From: Gloeophyllum trabeum ATCC 11539
Taxonomy: Eukaryota > Basidiomycota > Agaricomycetes > Gloeophyllales > Gloeophyllaceae
NCBI RefSeq assembly: GCF_000344685.1
Contig: NW_006920420.1
Location: 1,292,789 to 1,356,788 of the forward strand
Reading direction: 5' to 3'
DNA: 64,000 bases
In this document: positions 1 through 12,312 of the stretch, one piece after another
Layout of the letters: each line of letters opens with the position of its first letter
Position numbering within the stretch: position 1 is the stretch's first letter
Program-made: the position numbers and the translations under genes
Notes under the pieces: generated by a model
Databases searched by the model: none
What the model was told of the DNA's origin: nothing
The model's input: only the letters and a program-made list of their open reading frames with translations

Positions 1-436
1 AAGGAAAGGCACTCACCGAGTCACCGTAGGAGAACACCTGGCCGTCCTTGACGTTCACGTTGATATCCCCGTCTGCCACCTCGATCCCGTTCACGACTTG
101 GCGGATGTAGACGTGCGTGACGCCGGTCGCCTTGTCCGTGTACGAGTCCTTCCTGACCACGAACCCGCTCTCCGCGCGCAGCTGGTCGCGCAGGAGGCCC
201 CCCACAAAGTGCTTCGCCACCTCCACGGGATCGCGCAGCGGCGCGGGCGCAAAGCCCGGCAGCGGCTGCTGCGGCACCTGCCTGAACACCGCGTGCGGGT
301 GCACAGGCCCGAAGCCGAGCGTCTTGCGGCGCCTGACGGGCCCCTCGTCGTCAGCGCCGTAGCTCACCGCGGGGTGCGCGAGCACACGACCCGCGAGGGT
401 CGCCACGGCCAGCGAGGCCGCCAAGATGCAGCGCAT
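1..436 (-). CDS. fungalysin-type extracellular metalloprotease (M36), 5' exon only
   Basis: This is the first exon of a secreted zinc metalloprotease and runs off the left edge of the window. The ATG is at 436 on the minus strand, and the coding exon runs to 17, where a GT donor (GTGAGT) begins at 16. The roughly 140 visible residues begin with a hydrophobic signal peptide (MRCILAASLAVATLAG). They continue with the FTP propeptide domain, including YTDKATGVTHVYIRQVVNG followed by IEVADGDINVNV. FTP domains inhibit and help fold the M36 catalytic domain before autocleavage. The HEXXH zinc site would lie beyond the edge and cannot be checked. A TATA-like TGATAAAG lies near 581-588 upstream. The family call is confident, the exact subfamily is not. 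Confidence 0.85.
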   Translation of the reverse strand, partial: MRCILAASLAVATLAGRVLAHPAVSYGADDEGPVRRRKTLGFGPVHPHAVFRQVPQQPLPGFAPAPLRDPVEVAKHFVGGLLRDQLRAESGFVVRKDSYTDKATGVTHVYIRQVVNGIEVADGDINVNVKDGQVFSYGDSVSAFP

Positions 437-580
437 GTCGATGCTAAACCGGGAAGATTATTAAGAAGGAACGGACTGGGGCAGGACTGGAGACGGGCCC
501 TGGCCTGCAGACGTGGTGGTGGTGTAGAGAGGACGGAGGCGTGCGTACCTCTCTATCGTTGGCGCCCCGCGCCCGCACGC

Positions 581-588
581 CTTTATCA
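581..588 (-). promoter_or_regulatory. TATA-like element upstream of the fungalysin gene
   Basis: On the minus strand the sequence reads TGATAAAG about 150 bp upstream of the fungalysin ATG at 436. The position suits a TATA box with a 5' UTR of about 115 nt. This is inferred from sequence resemblance only. Confidence 0.3.
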
Positions 589-2761
589 GGCCCGGCACGC
601 GCCGGCCGTGGATTACCATATTCCGGTCATCAGGGTCGCACGGCCCCGGTTATCGCTTCAGAACGGGGGGAGACACAGCTTTGCACGGGTAGCCATGGCT
701 ATTCGGGGGGAGGGGACGTGATATTATTGGACGTAAGATACATGCAAGACATGAGCGCGCTGATGAATGTGATGGGAAGTGGTACGATGGGGAAATGCTG
801 CGACTTGCAAGGGTCCCTCTGGCCTGCATGCGCCGTATATGACCGTCTCAGCTCTTGCGGCTGCAGGACGACCACGCTCCTGCTCCTCGGCCACGCTTTT
901 GGGGTATCTCCGCAGACGGATTGCATGACATGTGCGTTATTGACAGCGGGCGATCCGCATTCTCCGAAAGGAAGGGACGACGATGAGGGAGACCTCCATG
1001 CCGACGGGTCTCTGATAGACATACTGTACTTATCAGAGCCAGAGGACTCGATTCCGCGGCGTCGGACCCAATCCAGTCCGGCCTTGGTTGGCGAAAGTGC
1101 CCTGGTATCACTCGCCATGCCATGGGGAGGACACAAAAGCGCTCTTCGCGGTTCCATGCTCCTTGCGCGTCCGGAGCCACGAGCCACCAGCAACCCATGG
1201 AAAGAGCCATGGTGAAAAGAGCTTCGAGCCGCGGCCTCCGTATCACCCAGACCGGTAGAAGAACATCGCGCTGGGACTGCGAAAGCACTCCAGCACGTTC
1301 GCAGTTCCAGAGCGACGTGCTCGGAGCCATGAGCCACAGCGAAGAAAGGTTGCGGAATCCGTACGGCGAAAGCGCTCGTACATCACTCACATGCCCAAGC
1401 CACAATCTCCAAGCCCCATCCCGAGCCACGAGACGCAGCAGGCTCCCCGAGCCGAAGAACAAGAAGGCAGAGGAGCACAGACCGGCGCGCGCGCCGCGAC
1501 CCGTCCTCGCACGGCTGCGTGCGCCAATTTACCATTCGCACAGAAATCATCCGGGGAGACAGAGACCGCTGATTCACATTCTCAGCAGTAAACCGACCAG
1601 GACGGCGGCAGAAAAGAGGGCGCGGAGGTATCGTATCTTCCGGCAGCAGAGGAACGCAGGCGGGTATCATTATATTATAGCGGGCGGGAAACCCTGGGCA
1701 ATCCTGGGCCCGACAATGCAGCACCTGCCACCTAGGCTGCACATCTCCCGCGAACGGAAATCGCCGTCAACGCGTAGCCATCCACACGAGTCTTGACCGA
1801 TGCGCCTGCGTGGATATCGACGAGATCTCCAGTGCATGCCAGGAGGCGCGATACATAGAACGCTAGGCAGGCAGACTGGGTCCTGGGTCCGACACGACGG
1901 GACGGGTTGGGCCGACGCGAATCGAGTGGACACTTTGCGTGGGGGGTTGGACGACTCCCGGCCTGCCGCGATGCCCAAGGACGGGTGCGTCGAGCGCCGG
2001 GTAGATGGACAGTATGCCGGGTGGAGCGCGCCAGACCGAGGCCTCTGGGTGGTATCTGGCCTTCAGGCCGCGAAGGTCCCTGACGCGCCAGCCAGAGACG
2101 ACGTTTCCTCGGCGCAGACGCACCGATGCGCGTATACTACCGACCAGCCAGACGCGATTAAATGTCACCAAGTAGAATCCCTCGCCGCGCCCGTAGTCGC
2201 AAAGGAAGATCGGGGGTACCGCCTCGGGATAGATACCAGGCACGAGATCCCTCGGCCTGACACACCCGGAGCAGCCCCGTGTCTGGCCTTCACCGAGTAG
2301 CATAGAGCGCACCCAAGGACCCATGATCCCGAGTGAATGAAAGCTCGCATATGACCGCGCACCTGCGTGTTCGTCCTGATGCCCGCGATCGCGTTAGAGG
2401 TGATGCTGGTGCTTCGGGTTCTTCACGACTGAGCACTCTTGAATGCGGTTACGAGAGGAGTGGGCACTTGACGGGCGAAAAACGTCAAGGGGGGCTTGTG
2501 GCAACGCCATTCTGACGAGCGCGCGCAGAAGAGGCACCGCGGGATCGCGAGCACGGTGGTAGAGACGTAAGATGCACTGGCACAGAGCAGATTGTATAGC
2601 GAAAGCAAGGGTTACAAGCAAATTTCTGGCAAGGTACATCGCGGGAACAAGCGCCGGTGTTATCGCCGGCGGCGCGACACAGGGGCGTACGCCGCGTATG
2701 ATCATCGCGGCTAATTTCATAGCAGGAAGGATGCGGACGAACATATCTGTGGTCGGATTCT
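589..2761. other. long stretch without a recognisable gene
   Basis: I see no recognisable domain or convincing exon chain here. The longest notable frame is on the minus strand at 1863-2324, about 150 codons, with regions such as IYPEAVPPIFLCDYGRGEG and GWRVRDLRGLKARYHPEASV. It looks more protein-like than chance but matches no family I know. Between about 1165 and 1445 the motif GAGCCACGAG and close variants recur several times at irregular spacing, suggesting an old degenerate repeat. It could hold the promoter and 5' UTR of the transporter gene that starts at 2762, plus decayed sequence. Confidence 0.4.
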
Positions 2762-5700
2762 ATGAAAATGCAGGGAGATAACAGCAGCACCCGACCGAAC
2801 CGCCGTCCCTCGCACACGCGCTCGCTGCTCGGGCTGAGGATGCACGGCGCGATGAGCGTGGACGCGACGCGGAGCGAGGCCGTCAACGTGAATGTCGAGG
2901 GTGGGGCGACGCAGCACAACGGGTCGCCGTTGACGAGGGCCGGGTGCGTCGTTGCCTCGTGTGTGGACGCCGCACTCACCTTTGCACACAGGCTCCTGCA
3001 GCCGCGCAGCTATGCGTCCGCCTCCTCGCGGCGCGGCATCCCGCACTCGCAGGACGACATCCGCGCGAGCACGATGCTCCTCTCCCACATGCGCGCCCCG
3101 CCCTCGCCCGCCCTCTCCGCCCTCTCCTCCCCGCCCGCGCCCCCTCCATCCCACACCACGGACGCCTTCATCTTCCCCACCCCCGCCGCCGCCGCCGAGC
3201 CCTCCTCCGTGCCCTCCTTCGCCCCCTCCTCCGTCAGCAGCGCCGACCTCACCGCCTCCACCGCCGCCACCCCGCGCGAGCGCCGCACCACCCTCACGCC
3301 GAGCGGGCTCACCCTCCTCCTCGCCCGCCACTCCTCCGAGCACCTCGTCGCCGAGTCCGAATCCGACACGCCCACGCCCACGCCCAACCCGGTCGACCTC
3401 GGCCCCCCACCCCAGCCGCCGACGATGGACAAGATCGCCGAGGAGCAGGAGCCGCAGCCGGGGCCGGGGCCGGGGCAGCGGGAGGACAGCCCGAGCCGCT
3501 TCGCCACCGAGTCCTCGCCGCTCCTGCTCCAACGCGACCCAACCCCCTCCCACCACGCCGCGAACGGATCTGCGCGCCCCGCGAAATGGACGCAGGCGGC
3601 GACCCTGCGGGCACCGCGCCTCGCCCGGGACGCGGTGCGCGCCCTCCCCGCCGTGCTGCTCGGGACGCTTCTGAACATCCTCGACGGCGTGTCCTGTGAG
3701 TGCCTTTCGTTCCTTGTGCATGTCTGCGTGCTGAACGCGAACGCGGGCAGACGGGATGATCATATTCCCCGCGGCGGGCGTCTTCGCGGACCTCGGGCCC
3801 ATGGGCGTGTCCATGTTCTTCGTCTCGTGCGTCCCCCCCTCTCTCTCTCTTCGCGCCTTGCACGAGCCCGTGAGTTGATGCTTGGTATGAAGGGCGGTGG
3901 TCGCGCAGCTGACGTACTCCTGCGGCGGGAGCGGCTTCGCGGGCGCGAACGGGAGCATGATGATCGAAGTCGTCGTACGTCTTGTTTCCTCCGCTTTCCT
4001 CCTCTTCCCTCCACTTTGCTCTACACCTCGTCCCTCCCTTCCCTTCCCCCGCCCACCTCCCTCTCCACCTCCCTCCTCTAACGTAACGTAACCTAACGTA
4101 ACCCGCCCGCGCCCCCCCAGCCCTTCTTCCACATCCTCGCGACCTCCATCGCGCGCGAGCTCGGCGAGGACCACCCGCGCGAGATCATCGCGACCACCCT
4201 CGTCGCCTTCGCGTTCTCGTCCGTCCTCACAGGTGCGCAGGCCCCCATCCCACTGCCTCCAACTCTCTCACACACACTCTCTCCCGCAGGCCTGACGTTC
4301 TTCCTCCTCGGCGCGCTCCGCCTGGGCATCCTCATCGGCTTCTTCCCGCGGCACATCCTCGTCGGGTACGCACCCTCTCTGCGCACCCCCGCGCGCCCGT
4401 AATCTAACGTGACCCCCACGCGCTGCAGGTGCATCGGCGGCGTCGGCGTCTTCCTCATCATCACCGGGTGCGCATATACACATCACACTCGCTCCCGCCG
4501 CACTCGCTCACTCACGCTCACACTCACCCACTCACCCCCCCCGTACACGCAGCCTAACCGTGAGCACGCGCATGCCCGACGACGACTTCGCCCTCTCCCT
4601 CCCCGTGCTCAGGCACCTCTTCCTCAACGCCGCGCTCTGGGCGCCCGCCCTCGCCCTCGCGGTCCTCCTCCGCGTCGTCACCCACCGCTTCCGCCACCAG
4701 CTCGTCTTCCCGCTCTGTACGCCCTCTTCTCCGCATCCCGTTCACCCGATCGATCACGTAACTGACGCACGGCTGCACGGCTGCACGGTGCAGATTTCAT
4801 CGCGATACCCGCCGTCTTCTACGTCGTGGTCGCCGCCGCGCGGCTCGACCTGCCGGCGCTCAGAAGGAGCGGGTGGCTCTTCGACGTCGCCGCGTCGCGC
4901 GAGCCGTGGTGGCAGTTCTACACTTACTACGGTGCGCCGCCGTCCCCCCCTCCCCCCCCCACCGCGTGCTCACCGCCCCGCAGACCCGCGCGCGACGCGG
5001 CTCGCGCCGCTCGTCTCGACGCTCCCGACGCAGCTCGCGCTGTGAGTGGTTCTGTTCCGGTGGAATGGGTGGCACATGGCTCACGGGGACGCCGCCCGCG
5101 CCGCAGGCTGTTCTTCAATATCCTCCACCCGCCGCTGAACGTCCCCGCGCTAGGTATGCTATCAAGGCCTCTCACCTCCGCGCGGGGCGTGTGCGCTGAG
5201 CGCTGCCGTGTTAGCTGTGTCTCTAGATATAGATGTGGACACGAACAAGGAGCTCGTGGGGCACGGCTACTCGAACCTCCTCGCGGGGTTCTTGGGTACG
5301 GTGTGAGTCCTCCCTTGCGCTTGTGCGGTGCGGTGAGCCGGGAATGCTGATGGGAATGCAGGCCGAATTATCTCGTGTACGTGAACACGCTCTTGTGAGT
5401 GCGCCTATCCTGTCCCGCGCGGGGTGGGGGATTGGATGACCGGTCGTGCAGGTTTTACCGCGTCCGCGGCGACACGCGCGTCTCGGGCTTCCTCCTGGCG
5501 GGCGCGACGGTCGTGCTGCTCCTCATCGGCACCGGGCCGCTGGCGTACATCCGTAAGCCCTTCCCTTCCCTCCCTCTCGCCTAGTCGCATTGTATGTCTG
5601 ACGACCCCCCCCTTTGACCGACTAGCGGTGATGGTCGTCAGCGCGCTCATATTCGTCCTGGGCATCGACCTGGTGAAGGAGGCCGTGTGGGACACGAGGC

Positions 5701-7270
5701 ACCGCGTCAGCCGGTGCGTCCAGTCTTGATTCCCCACCCGCCATAGCTCATTTGCGATACAGGTTCGAGTATATCACCATTATCAGTATCATGGTCGTGA
5801 TGACCGTCTGGGACTTTGTCATGGGCGTGCTCTTCGGCATCGTCGTCAGCTGTGGGGAGTTTCGTTGTACCTTGGGACCGAGACTCACGGGGTGATGTCT
5901 AGGTTTCTTCTTCGTGCTGCAGAACTCGCAGCGGCGCAGCATCCGCTCGCTGCACACGGGCGAGACTGTCATGTCCACCGTACGCAGGCCGAGCGCGCAC
6001 CGCGCATACATCCGCGAAGTGTCCAAGCAGACGACGATCCTGCGGATGCAAGGTGCGCCGTGTCGACATAGTTATCTACGGCCGTGTTCGTGTTCTGAGC
6101 TTTCTCGGTCTGCAGGGTTCCTGTTCTTCGGGACGATCGCGCACGTCGAGGAGACCATCCGCGACCTCGTCGACGGCCCGCGCTGGGCGCGCACGCCCGT
6201 CCGCTTCCTCGTGCTCGACTTCACGCTCGTCGCGGGCGTGGACATGTCCGCCGCGGAGGCCTTCATGCGCATCCAGCGCCTGCTGCACGCGAAGCAGATC
6301 GTGCTCGTGCTGTGCGGGTTCACGACGGAGTCGCCCGTGGGCAGGTCGTTGCGGAACGTGGGGCTGCTCCAGGAGAGCGGGGTGGAGGCGTTCTCGACGT
6401 TGAATGATGCATTGGAATGTAGGGGTTTTCCTTACGAGTATCTGCGTACTGTCTCGCTGACCTGTTTTGGTAGGGATGGAAAATGCGTATCTAAGGACTT
6501 GGTTTTCGGCACAGAAAGAGGAAAGGGACCCGATTGGTATGTTGATGGGTTGTGCTCTCATCCCAGGTGCTGACTCTCCAATGTAGCTTTACCTGGCCGT
6601 CAGGACGTCGACCTGGGCTTCCATCACTCACTGTCAAGTTCACCTAGACGGTCACAACTAGCGGATATCGGGAACCGCACTATTGCACGAGGTTTGATAG
6701 GGTTTCGTCGACGAGACTGATTAGCACTGATCCCTCGATACAGATCATTCTATCGACAGTCGTCCCACTCAGCAAGAACCATACGATACCCTTGTAAAAG
6801 CCTTTGCGTCATACGGCGACGTGGACAAGGAACTCTTCTCAAAGCTAGTGCCATACCTGGAGCGCCTGCCGGTCCCGGAAGGACACGTCTTATTCCAGCA
6901 AGGCGACGAACCCGACGGACTGTATATCATCGAAGCTGGCATTCTGCGAGCGACGTACAAGTTCACCGACTTTACTCTAATCGAGGAATCGATGGTGCCC
7001 GGGACCCTTGCAGGAGAGTTGTCCGCCCTCTCAGGCGAAACCCGTAACGCCACGGTCGTAGTCGAACGACAAGCAATTTTATGGCGGCTAAGCACCGAAA
7101 ACCTGCAGCGTCTGGAAGTTGAGAATCCTCATTTGGCTAGTAGCTTCACGAAGCTCGTTCTCAAGGGTGAGACCTTCCAGGCCTCGGCATTAACGCGATA
7201 CTGAGATGTGTCTGCAGCTGCGAAAACAGACTATGATATCCTCCTAGCTTCGCTGGCCGCGCGACAATAG
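2762..7270 (+). CDS. SulP/SLC26-type transporter with STAS and cyclic-nucleotide-binding domains (YGR125W-like)
   Basis: This is a membrane anion or amino-acid transporter of the SulP superfamily, resembling the vacuolar YGR125W/Vsb1 group. After a low-complexity, Ser/Pro/Ala-rich N-terminus (about 300 residues, exon to about 3692), some 15 short exons encode membrane segments, for example [40 protein letters not shown] and [24 protein letters not shown] domain follows at about 6115-6420 ([20 protein letters not shown]). A C-terminal cNMP-binding fold lies at 6840-7165 ([20 protein letters not shown]). A last intron, from GTGAGACC to TCTGCAG, moves the stop to 7268-7270 and gives the ending [13 protein letters not shown]. 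Without that intron the frame would end near 7203. The start could be the ATG at 2762 or a later ATG at 2839. GC content is very high over 2900-6400. Confidence 0.85.
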
Positions 7271-7447
7271 ATGGCAACCATGCTTGGGCTACACCGCTAT
7301 ACTATTCATGAATGTATGGATATCTTATACAGGGGGTGTCCATGACACGATGACGTGACGATATTAGAACGTACATACACATAGATACTAATCAGCAAAC
7401 AGAACAAACGCAGAACGCACAAAACAATAGAGATTTGTATGAGTCCA
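7271..7447. other. convergent 3' ends of transporter and RhoGEF genes
   Basis: This short AT-richer spacer lies between the transporter stop (7270) and the RhoGEF stop (7448). It must hold both polyadenylation regions. I see no gene in it. Confidence 0.5.
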
Positions 7448-10400
7448 TCACGCGTACGGCGGCCCATGTTGCAAACCACATTCAACAGAAGACAAGTCCA
7501 TGCGTTGCATCTCACGGAAGATTTGCTGGTAGCGCAGGGCCCACCATCCCCGTCCTTCGCGTTCTACATTGTCCAGAGAAACGCCTTGCAAGGAGGGAAA
7601 TTCTTGGAGCTGTATCGATGGACTTTTTGGAATTGGGAGCCCCGAGGCTAGGATCGACAGGACAGCTTGCCGTGTGTCGGTCTCCAGATCCACGCTAGAC
7701 CCGTGACCCAGGTACTTGCCAGAGTGACTGGGGAATGAGAAGGAGCGCAAAGTATGCCTGGAAGATTGACGAAGAGAGCTGAGCCATCGCTTTTGCCGGT
7801 CAATCGAGTATTGCTTCTCCGGTAAAGCCAGACAAAGTGTAAGCACAGATGTGTCGTCCGAGATCTCGCCTGTTTCTAGCTGTTTGACGTCCACAGTGAG
7901 TAAATCAAGCGTGATATTCCCATTGTCATCTGGTGTAAGACGGGCGTTCAGTAGCTGATCCTAGGACGGGAGATTAACCCTACCGGTGGGGTTGACTACA
8001 TCGAGTATTCTTGTCACCCCTACGTCAGGGAGCAATAGCCAATGATTCACCGTCCCGGGAGGGTCCAAGAGATTCCGGTCGCCCGCAGTTTTCGCCAAGA
8101 CCAGCAAGTCAGTGAAGACGAGCGCTAGAACAGTATCAGAGCCCTCGAGCTTGTTATGCCTCGCCTCGCCTGAGTCTTTAGAATACGCCATGTCTTTCTT
8201 CTCTTGATCACCACTGTTTCTGGCCTTCGCCGGAGACGGAGAGAACAAAGTGTGCGACTCCGAATAGCTGCCTGACGAACTCACAGGAGCAGTCAATCCA
8301 GAAGAGATGGAGTCCCGAGAGCCGAAAGACACCATAGAGGAAGCAGCCGAGTCCACAGATCGCGAGCGCGAACGTCTTCTATCCCATTCTAGCACAGCGT
8401 TGCCCAGGCGTGACTGTCGTAGGGAGGCATCCCTTGGTGGCTTAGCACCAGCGTCAGCAGTGATATGGTTGACGCTCAGGTCATCTGGTGGCCTAACCCC
8501 AATATCCCCACAAGAGTTGATATCGTGTCGTTGAACCACAACCAACGAACCATGGGCAAGCAACCTGCGTTCTCGTTTGACCAGCGACGTGCCCGAAGGA
8601 ATCCCGTCAATTTGCGCAAGTAGAGCTTTGACTTGGCAGTACTCGTCTTCTCTGGCCTTCACCTCCAACATAACCTGGATGATCATCTGGATAGAGTTAT
8701 AAAGCGAAAAGGCAGGTAAGTAGTCCGAGTGGCCTTTCGGAGTCGCTTGGAGCAGTCGCTAAAATGTATGATCAGCCGTTGATAATATATCCTTACCTGC
8801 ACGCCCGCACCTGAAAATCCCCGATGTAAGTATGCAGGCGTTCTCTAGGCTTGAATATCGTCTTCTTGAAAGAGGAAGTACTGAGCCCAGCATGTTTACG
8901 CTGCATGCGAATGAATACGCCAAAATCATTTCCCCTATCGTGGGCCATTCTATCTATGAGAGAGACGGCTGATTCAACTTGAGCTAGGTACGGTTGGTAA
9001 ATCTCCAATTTCGGCACAAACCGAAGGATTGTCTGGCACATTCTTTGCAAACCATTGCTCCTACTCTCTTCGAGCGACCGTAGGATACCCAAGAACTGGG
9101 TATGCAGATTGACGATATCTTCAAACCAGTCGAAAAATGGAGCAACTTCGGTTGGCACGCCCTGCACCCAAGACCTACTACTGTGATTCCGAAGTGGTTG
9201 AACGAAGAATGTCACTATCGGGCGGACAAGGTCGAGGAAAGCCTCCTCCGAGTTCCGTAAGTCGCTGAGGATAACCTCGCGACGAATGTCTACTTCATCG
9301 CCTGGTCTATAAAAGTCAACCTGGATAGCGGGAAGTTATGAAATCACACCTGTACAATAATATCCGAGGAAACCGGTCGGCGCACCTTACTCACGTCTGC
9401 TTGATCAGCAGACTGCCTCGTCTCAACTCTCGCAGATGACTGGATGCGGACGTTACAAGCGGACGAGCGATGCCCGGTCGAGGCACTCCTTGGTCTCCCG
9501 GATTCAGACCGCGACTGATTCCTAACATGCTGTAGTCGATGGAACAATGCCTCAGCGCCATGACTGAAACCATTACTCTGTTCTCGCCAACGATGATCCT
9601 CCCCAACCGAAGAACTGTAGCTATCCGACTTGGTGATCTCAGTAGATACATGCCGGAACTCGTGTTCCCTGCGACTATTTCTGCGAGCCTCCGTCAGTTC
9701 CTGACCCATGTTTGAAGCCGTGCGGGAACGAGTATGGATCCCCTCGGGTGTGATCGTAGGATCCTCCTTGGCCACGAAGCCTGAGTATCGCCCGGATGGA
9801 CTACTAGCAGCTACGCTATGTCGGTATGCAGATGGCCTTGGGGAATGCTTAGGCGTAGTGGATCCAGGGCCACCAGCTCTACCGGAAGCTCCTGGTGAAC
9901 TTAGACCTCTGGGCTCCTGCTCAACAGGACGATACACAGGCTCCTCAGGCCTTGCTGGTCGCTTCGGGGCAGTGGGCATAGAAAGTGGCCGTAAGGGACG
10001 CGAGGGCTTGACCGTATTGGTGCGCACGAGACCTGCTGGACGACCAGAGGCGTCATCGTGGACTGGCTGTGTCCCTGGACGATTACTTCTGGGCGTTGAC
10101 CACGGAGGGCGCTCTTCTTCGACAAGTGAGCCCGCAGTATGGTCACAGGAAGGCGGTTCTTCCTCATCAGAATAGTCGGAATTAGAAACGTTATCATCTC
10201 CGCTATCGTCGAGTTTGTTCATGATCGTTTCCCTAAGGCCTTCTTCGTCGGACGAGATAGAGTGCCCTAGGGGCGGCGCAAATCCCTCGGATCCGCTGAG
10301 TGCGATCCCGCCATGCCAGCTACCGGATGTTCCACTAGCACTCGCACTCTGCAACATAGCGTTCCCGAGACCAGCCAGAGTTCCAGCAGACGTGAGGCCA

Positions 10401-11988
10401 TCCACCATGTTCACCAGTTCTGCTTGACGCTTCCGGCGGAGTTCCTCGTCGTCGTCAGTAACCCCATCGTCGCGGCGATGTTCTTCTGGATCATCTTCGT
10501 AGACACTCAAATCGTCTTCGTCCTCCGTATGGTCCTGGGCTTGGCGGGAATACCATTCGGAATTGCCTTTGTCTTGCGCCATCCTGTCATCGCTGCGTCG
10601 CACGTTCCCAATTTCTATGCCCAGTCCAATAGGGAGTCGCCGCGGAGATCTCGAAACATCGTCAGCTTGCTTGCGAGACGACCAAGCAGCTTTCCGCGCG
10701 GAGAAAACAGGAAGCCGAGACGCTCCATTCGACTTCTTACTGGACGATGACTTTTCGCCTTCGCTCTCGCTAGAGGAAGGCATGACATTCGCGTTGGCTA
10801 CAATGAGCACTCTGCTATTCCTGCAGTCCGCATCGTACTCCATTTCCGAAGACGAGGACGAGACGACGGTTGTCTTCTCCCCGATAAGATTTAGTCGGCG
10901 CTTGTCAGTGGGCAAGGGTGGTTCTGCGAGGCGACGAGGCAAGTGGGAATTCAGAGCTCCCACGTACATCCGCGAGGATGACCGCTGGCGGGTAGGACTG
11001 TCCACGGCAGATGAGGGTAACCCCCGAGAGCGGGAACCCGGTTCCGACGCTTGTGCAGACGGGTTCTCGGCCTGCAGGTCAAACAGTTAGAGGTGGAATT
11101 CTCGCGTAACACGCTGTCCCCTACCTCAGCCAAAGCGTCGCGGAGAGGACCAAGGTTCCCGATTGAATGGGGGCTTGCAGAACTAAAGACGGGATCGACA
11201 GTTTGCCTAGTACGAGTAACTATGCTTCGCGCTGATCGAAGAGACTTAGTGGTAGGGGTTTCAGCAGTACCTTTGAACGGCGAAGCAGGAGTAACAGGCG
11301 AATTCAGAGCCAAGGAGCGAAGATCCGGCGTTGACTTCAGAATCGACCTATGTGTAGACTTAGGCGTTAGCCCGGAAGATACAGCTCCATCGCGAGGAGT
11401 CCTTGGGACCCTAGGCGTCATAGACGGAGACGAGATGTTTTGGGGGGTCTTCGGAACGGAAGGCGACCTAACATCGGCGCGTTCCGCGGGTGGATGGTGA
11501 TTTCTAGCTGGTGTACCCGGCGTCCGTGGTGATACTACAGACGCTGGGCGGGGAGAAGCAGGTGCAGCGGGGTGTGTCATCCTATCAATCGTATCTCGAA
11601 GAGACGGTAGCAACTGCGCCTCTAAGCTCTCCAGTTGCGTCTGTCGCCTATGGGAACGGTCGCTGTTCCCACTGGAGGAAGACTGAAACGACTTCTTACT
11701 TGAGATGCTACTGCGACGATTGCCAGTGCCAGTGAAGCCTCGTGTGCCCGAGTCCGAGGAAGAGTCATACGGATAGTCCACCGCAATCTGAGCACCCTGA
11801 GCTGAAGTATCTTGAGTACCATATTCGCGCGGAAGAGAGTGCTCCGGATGCCCTTGCAGACCAGCAGCAGCGGCATAGTAAGACGGCGGGAAAAAACGAG
11901 GTTGTCTCTGCTCGTTGAAAGCAGGAGAAGGGGGTGCCGGGCTCCTGGATTTCGACCTAGTACTCTTCCCCTTCATAAGAGACATCAT
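7448..11988 (-). CDS. Rho guanine-nucleotide exchange factor (DH-PH), large disordered N-terminus
   Basis: This predicted activator of Rho-family GTPases has five exons that all join in phase 0: 11988-11125, 11071-9350, 9320-8811, 8758-8000 and 7960-7448, for about 1455 residues. The first 860 or so residues are Ser/Pro/Glu-rich and look disordered. A Dbl-homology domain follows (FFDWFEDIVNLHTQFLGIL, LIDRMAHDRGNDFGVFIRM, then RLLQATPKGHSDY after an intron). After it comes a PH-like region (LALVFTDLLVLAKTAGDRN, HWLLLPDVGVTRIL) interrupted by a Ser-rich insert. Rho GEFs of this layout control polarity and wall growth in fungi. The start could be any of the ATGs at 11988, 11985 or 11976. The last intron (39 nt) is short, so that junction is less certain. 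Confidence 0.8.
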
Positions 11989-12312
11989 AAAAGCATATAC
12001 AAGAACTGATATAAGAGAAATACGCGCGTCGTACGCGAAAAGTTGAAGCCTTGACTGGAGAGAGATTACCGGAAAAAGAGACACCCTTTCACGCTTTCAA
12101 CTCCGCGACCGCTTTTGGTTCTCAGACCCGTCCCCAGTTTGCGGCTTGCTTGCCACATGTACAATTGCAAGAGCAAGTTTATTCTGCCGAGAACTCATAC
12201 CACAACATCGACCTATCTCTGGACGTATTGATAGCCTTTTCAACGATGAAACCTTTCTTCCCGATCAAACGAAAAGCGAGAGCGAGACACATAACTATAC
12301 AGCGGTCTGGCT
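11989..12312. other. spacer between RhoGEF start and SMP-like gene 3' end
   Basis: This is the upstream region of the RhoGEF gene and the downstream region of the SMP-like gene, both on the minus strand. Open frames on the plus strand here are short and show no domain. I see no gene. Confidence 0.5.

Noticed and set aside
4080..4106. Telomere-like repeats of GTAAC/CTAAC
   Set aside because: Only a few imperfect units inside an intron of the transporter gene. The units do not match a telomere repeat such as TTAGGG.
2944..4174. Several long overlapping frames on both strands rich in Pro, Arg and Gly
   Set aside because: They are shadows caused by the very high GC content of the first transporter exon. 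Only the frame from 2762 continues through the conserved membrane and STAS exons.
9708..11735. Long plus-strand frames opposite the RhoGEF gene
   Set aside because: They are antisense to a continuous minus-strand frame whose exons join in phase to a DH-PH domain.
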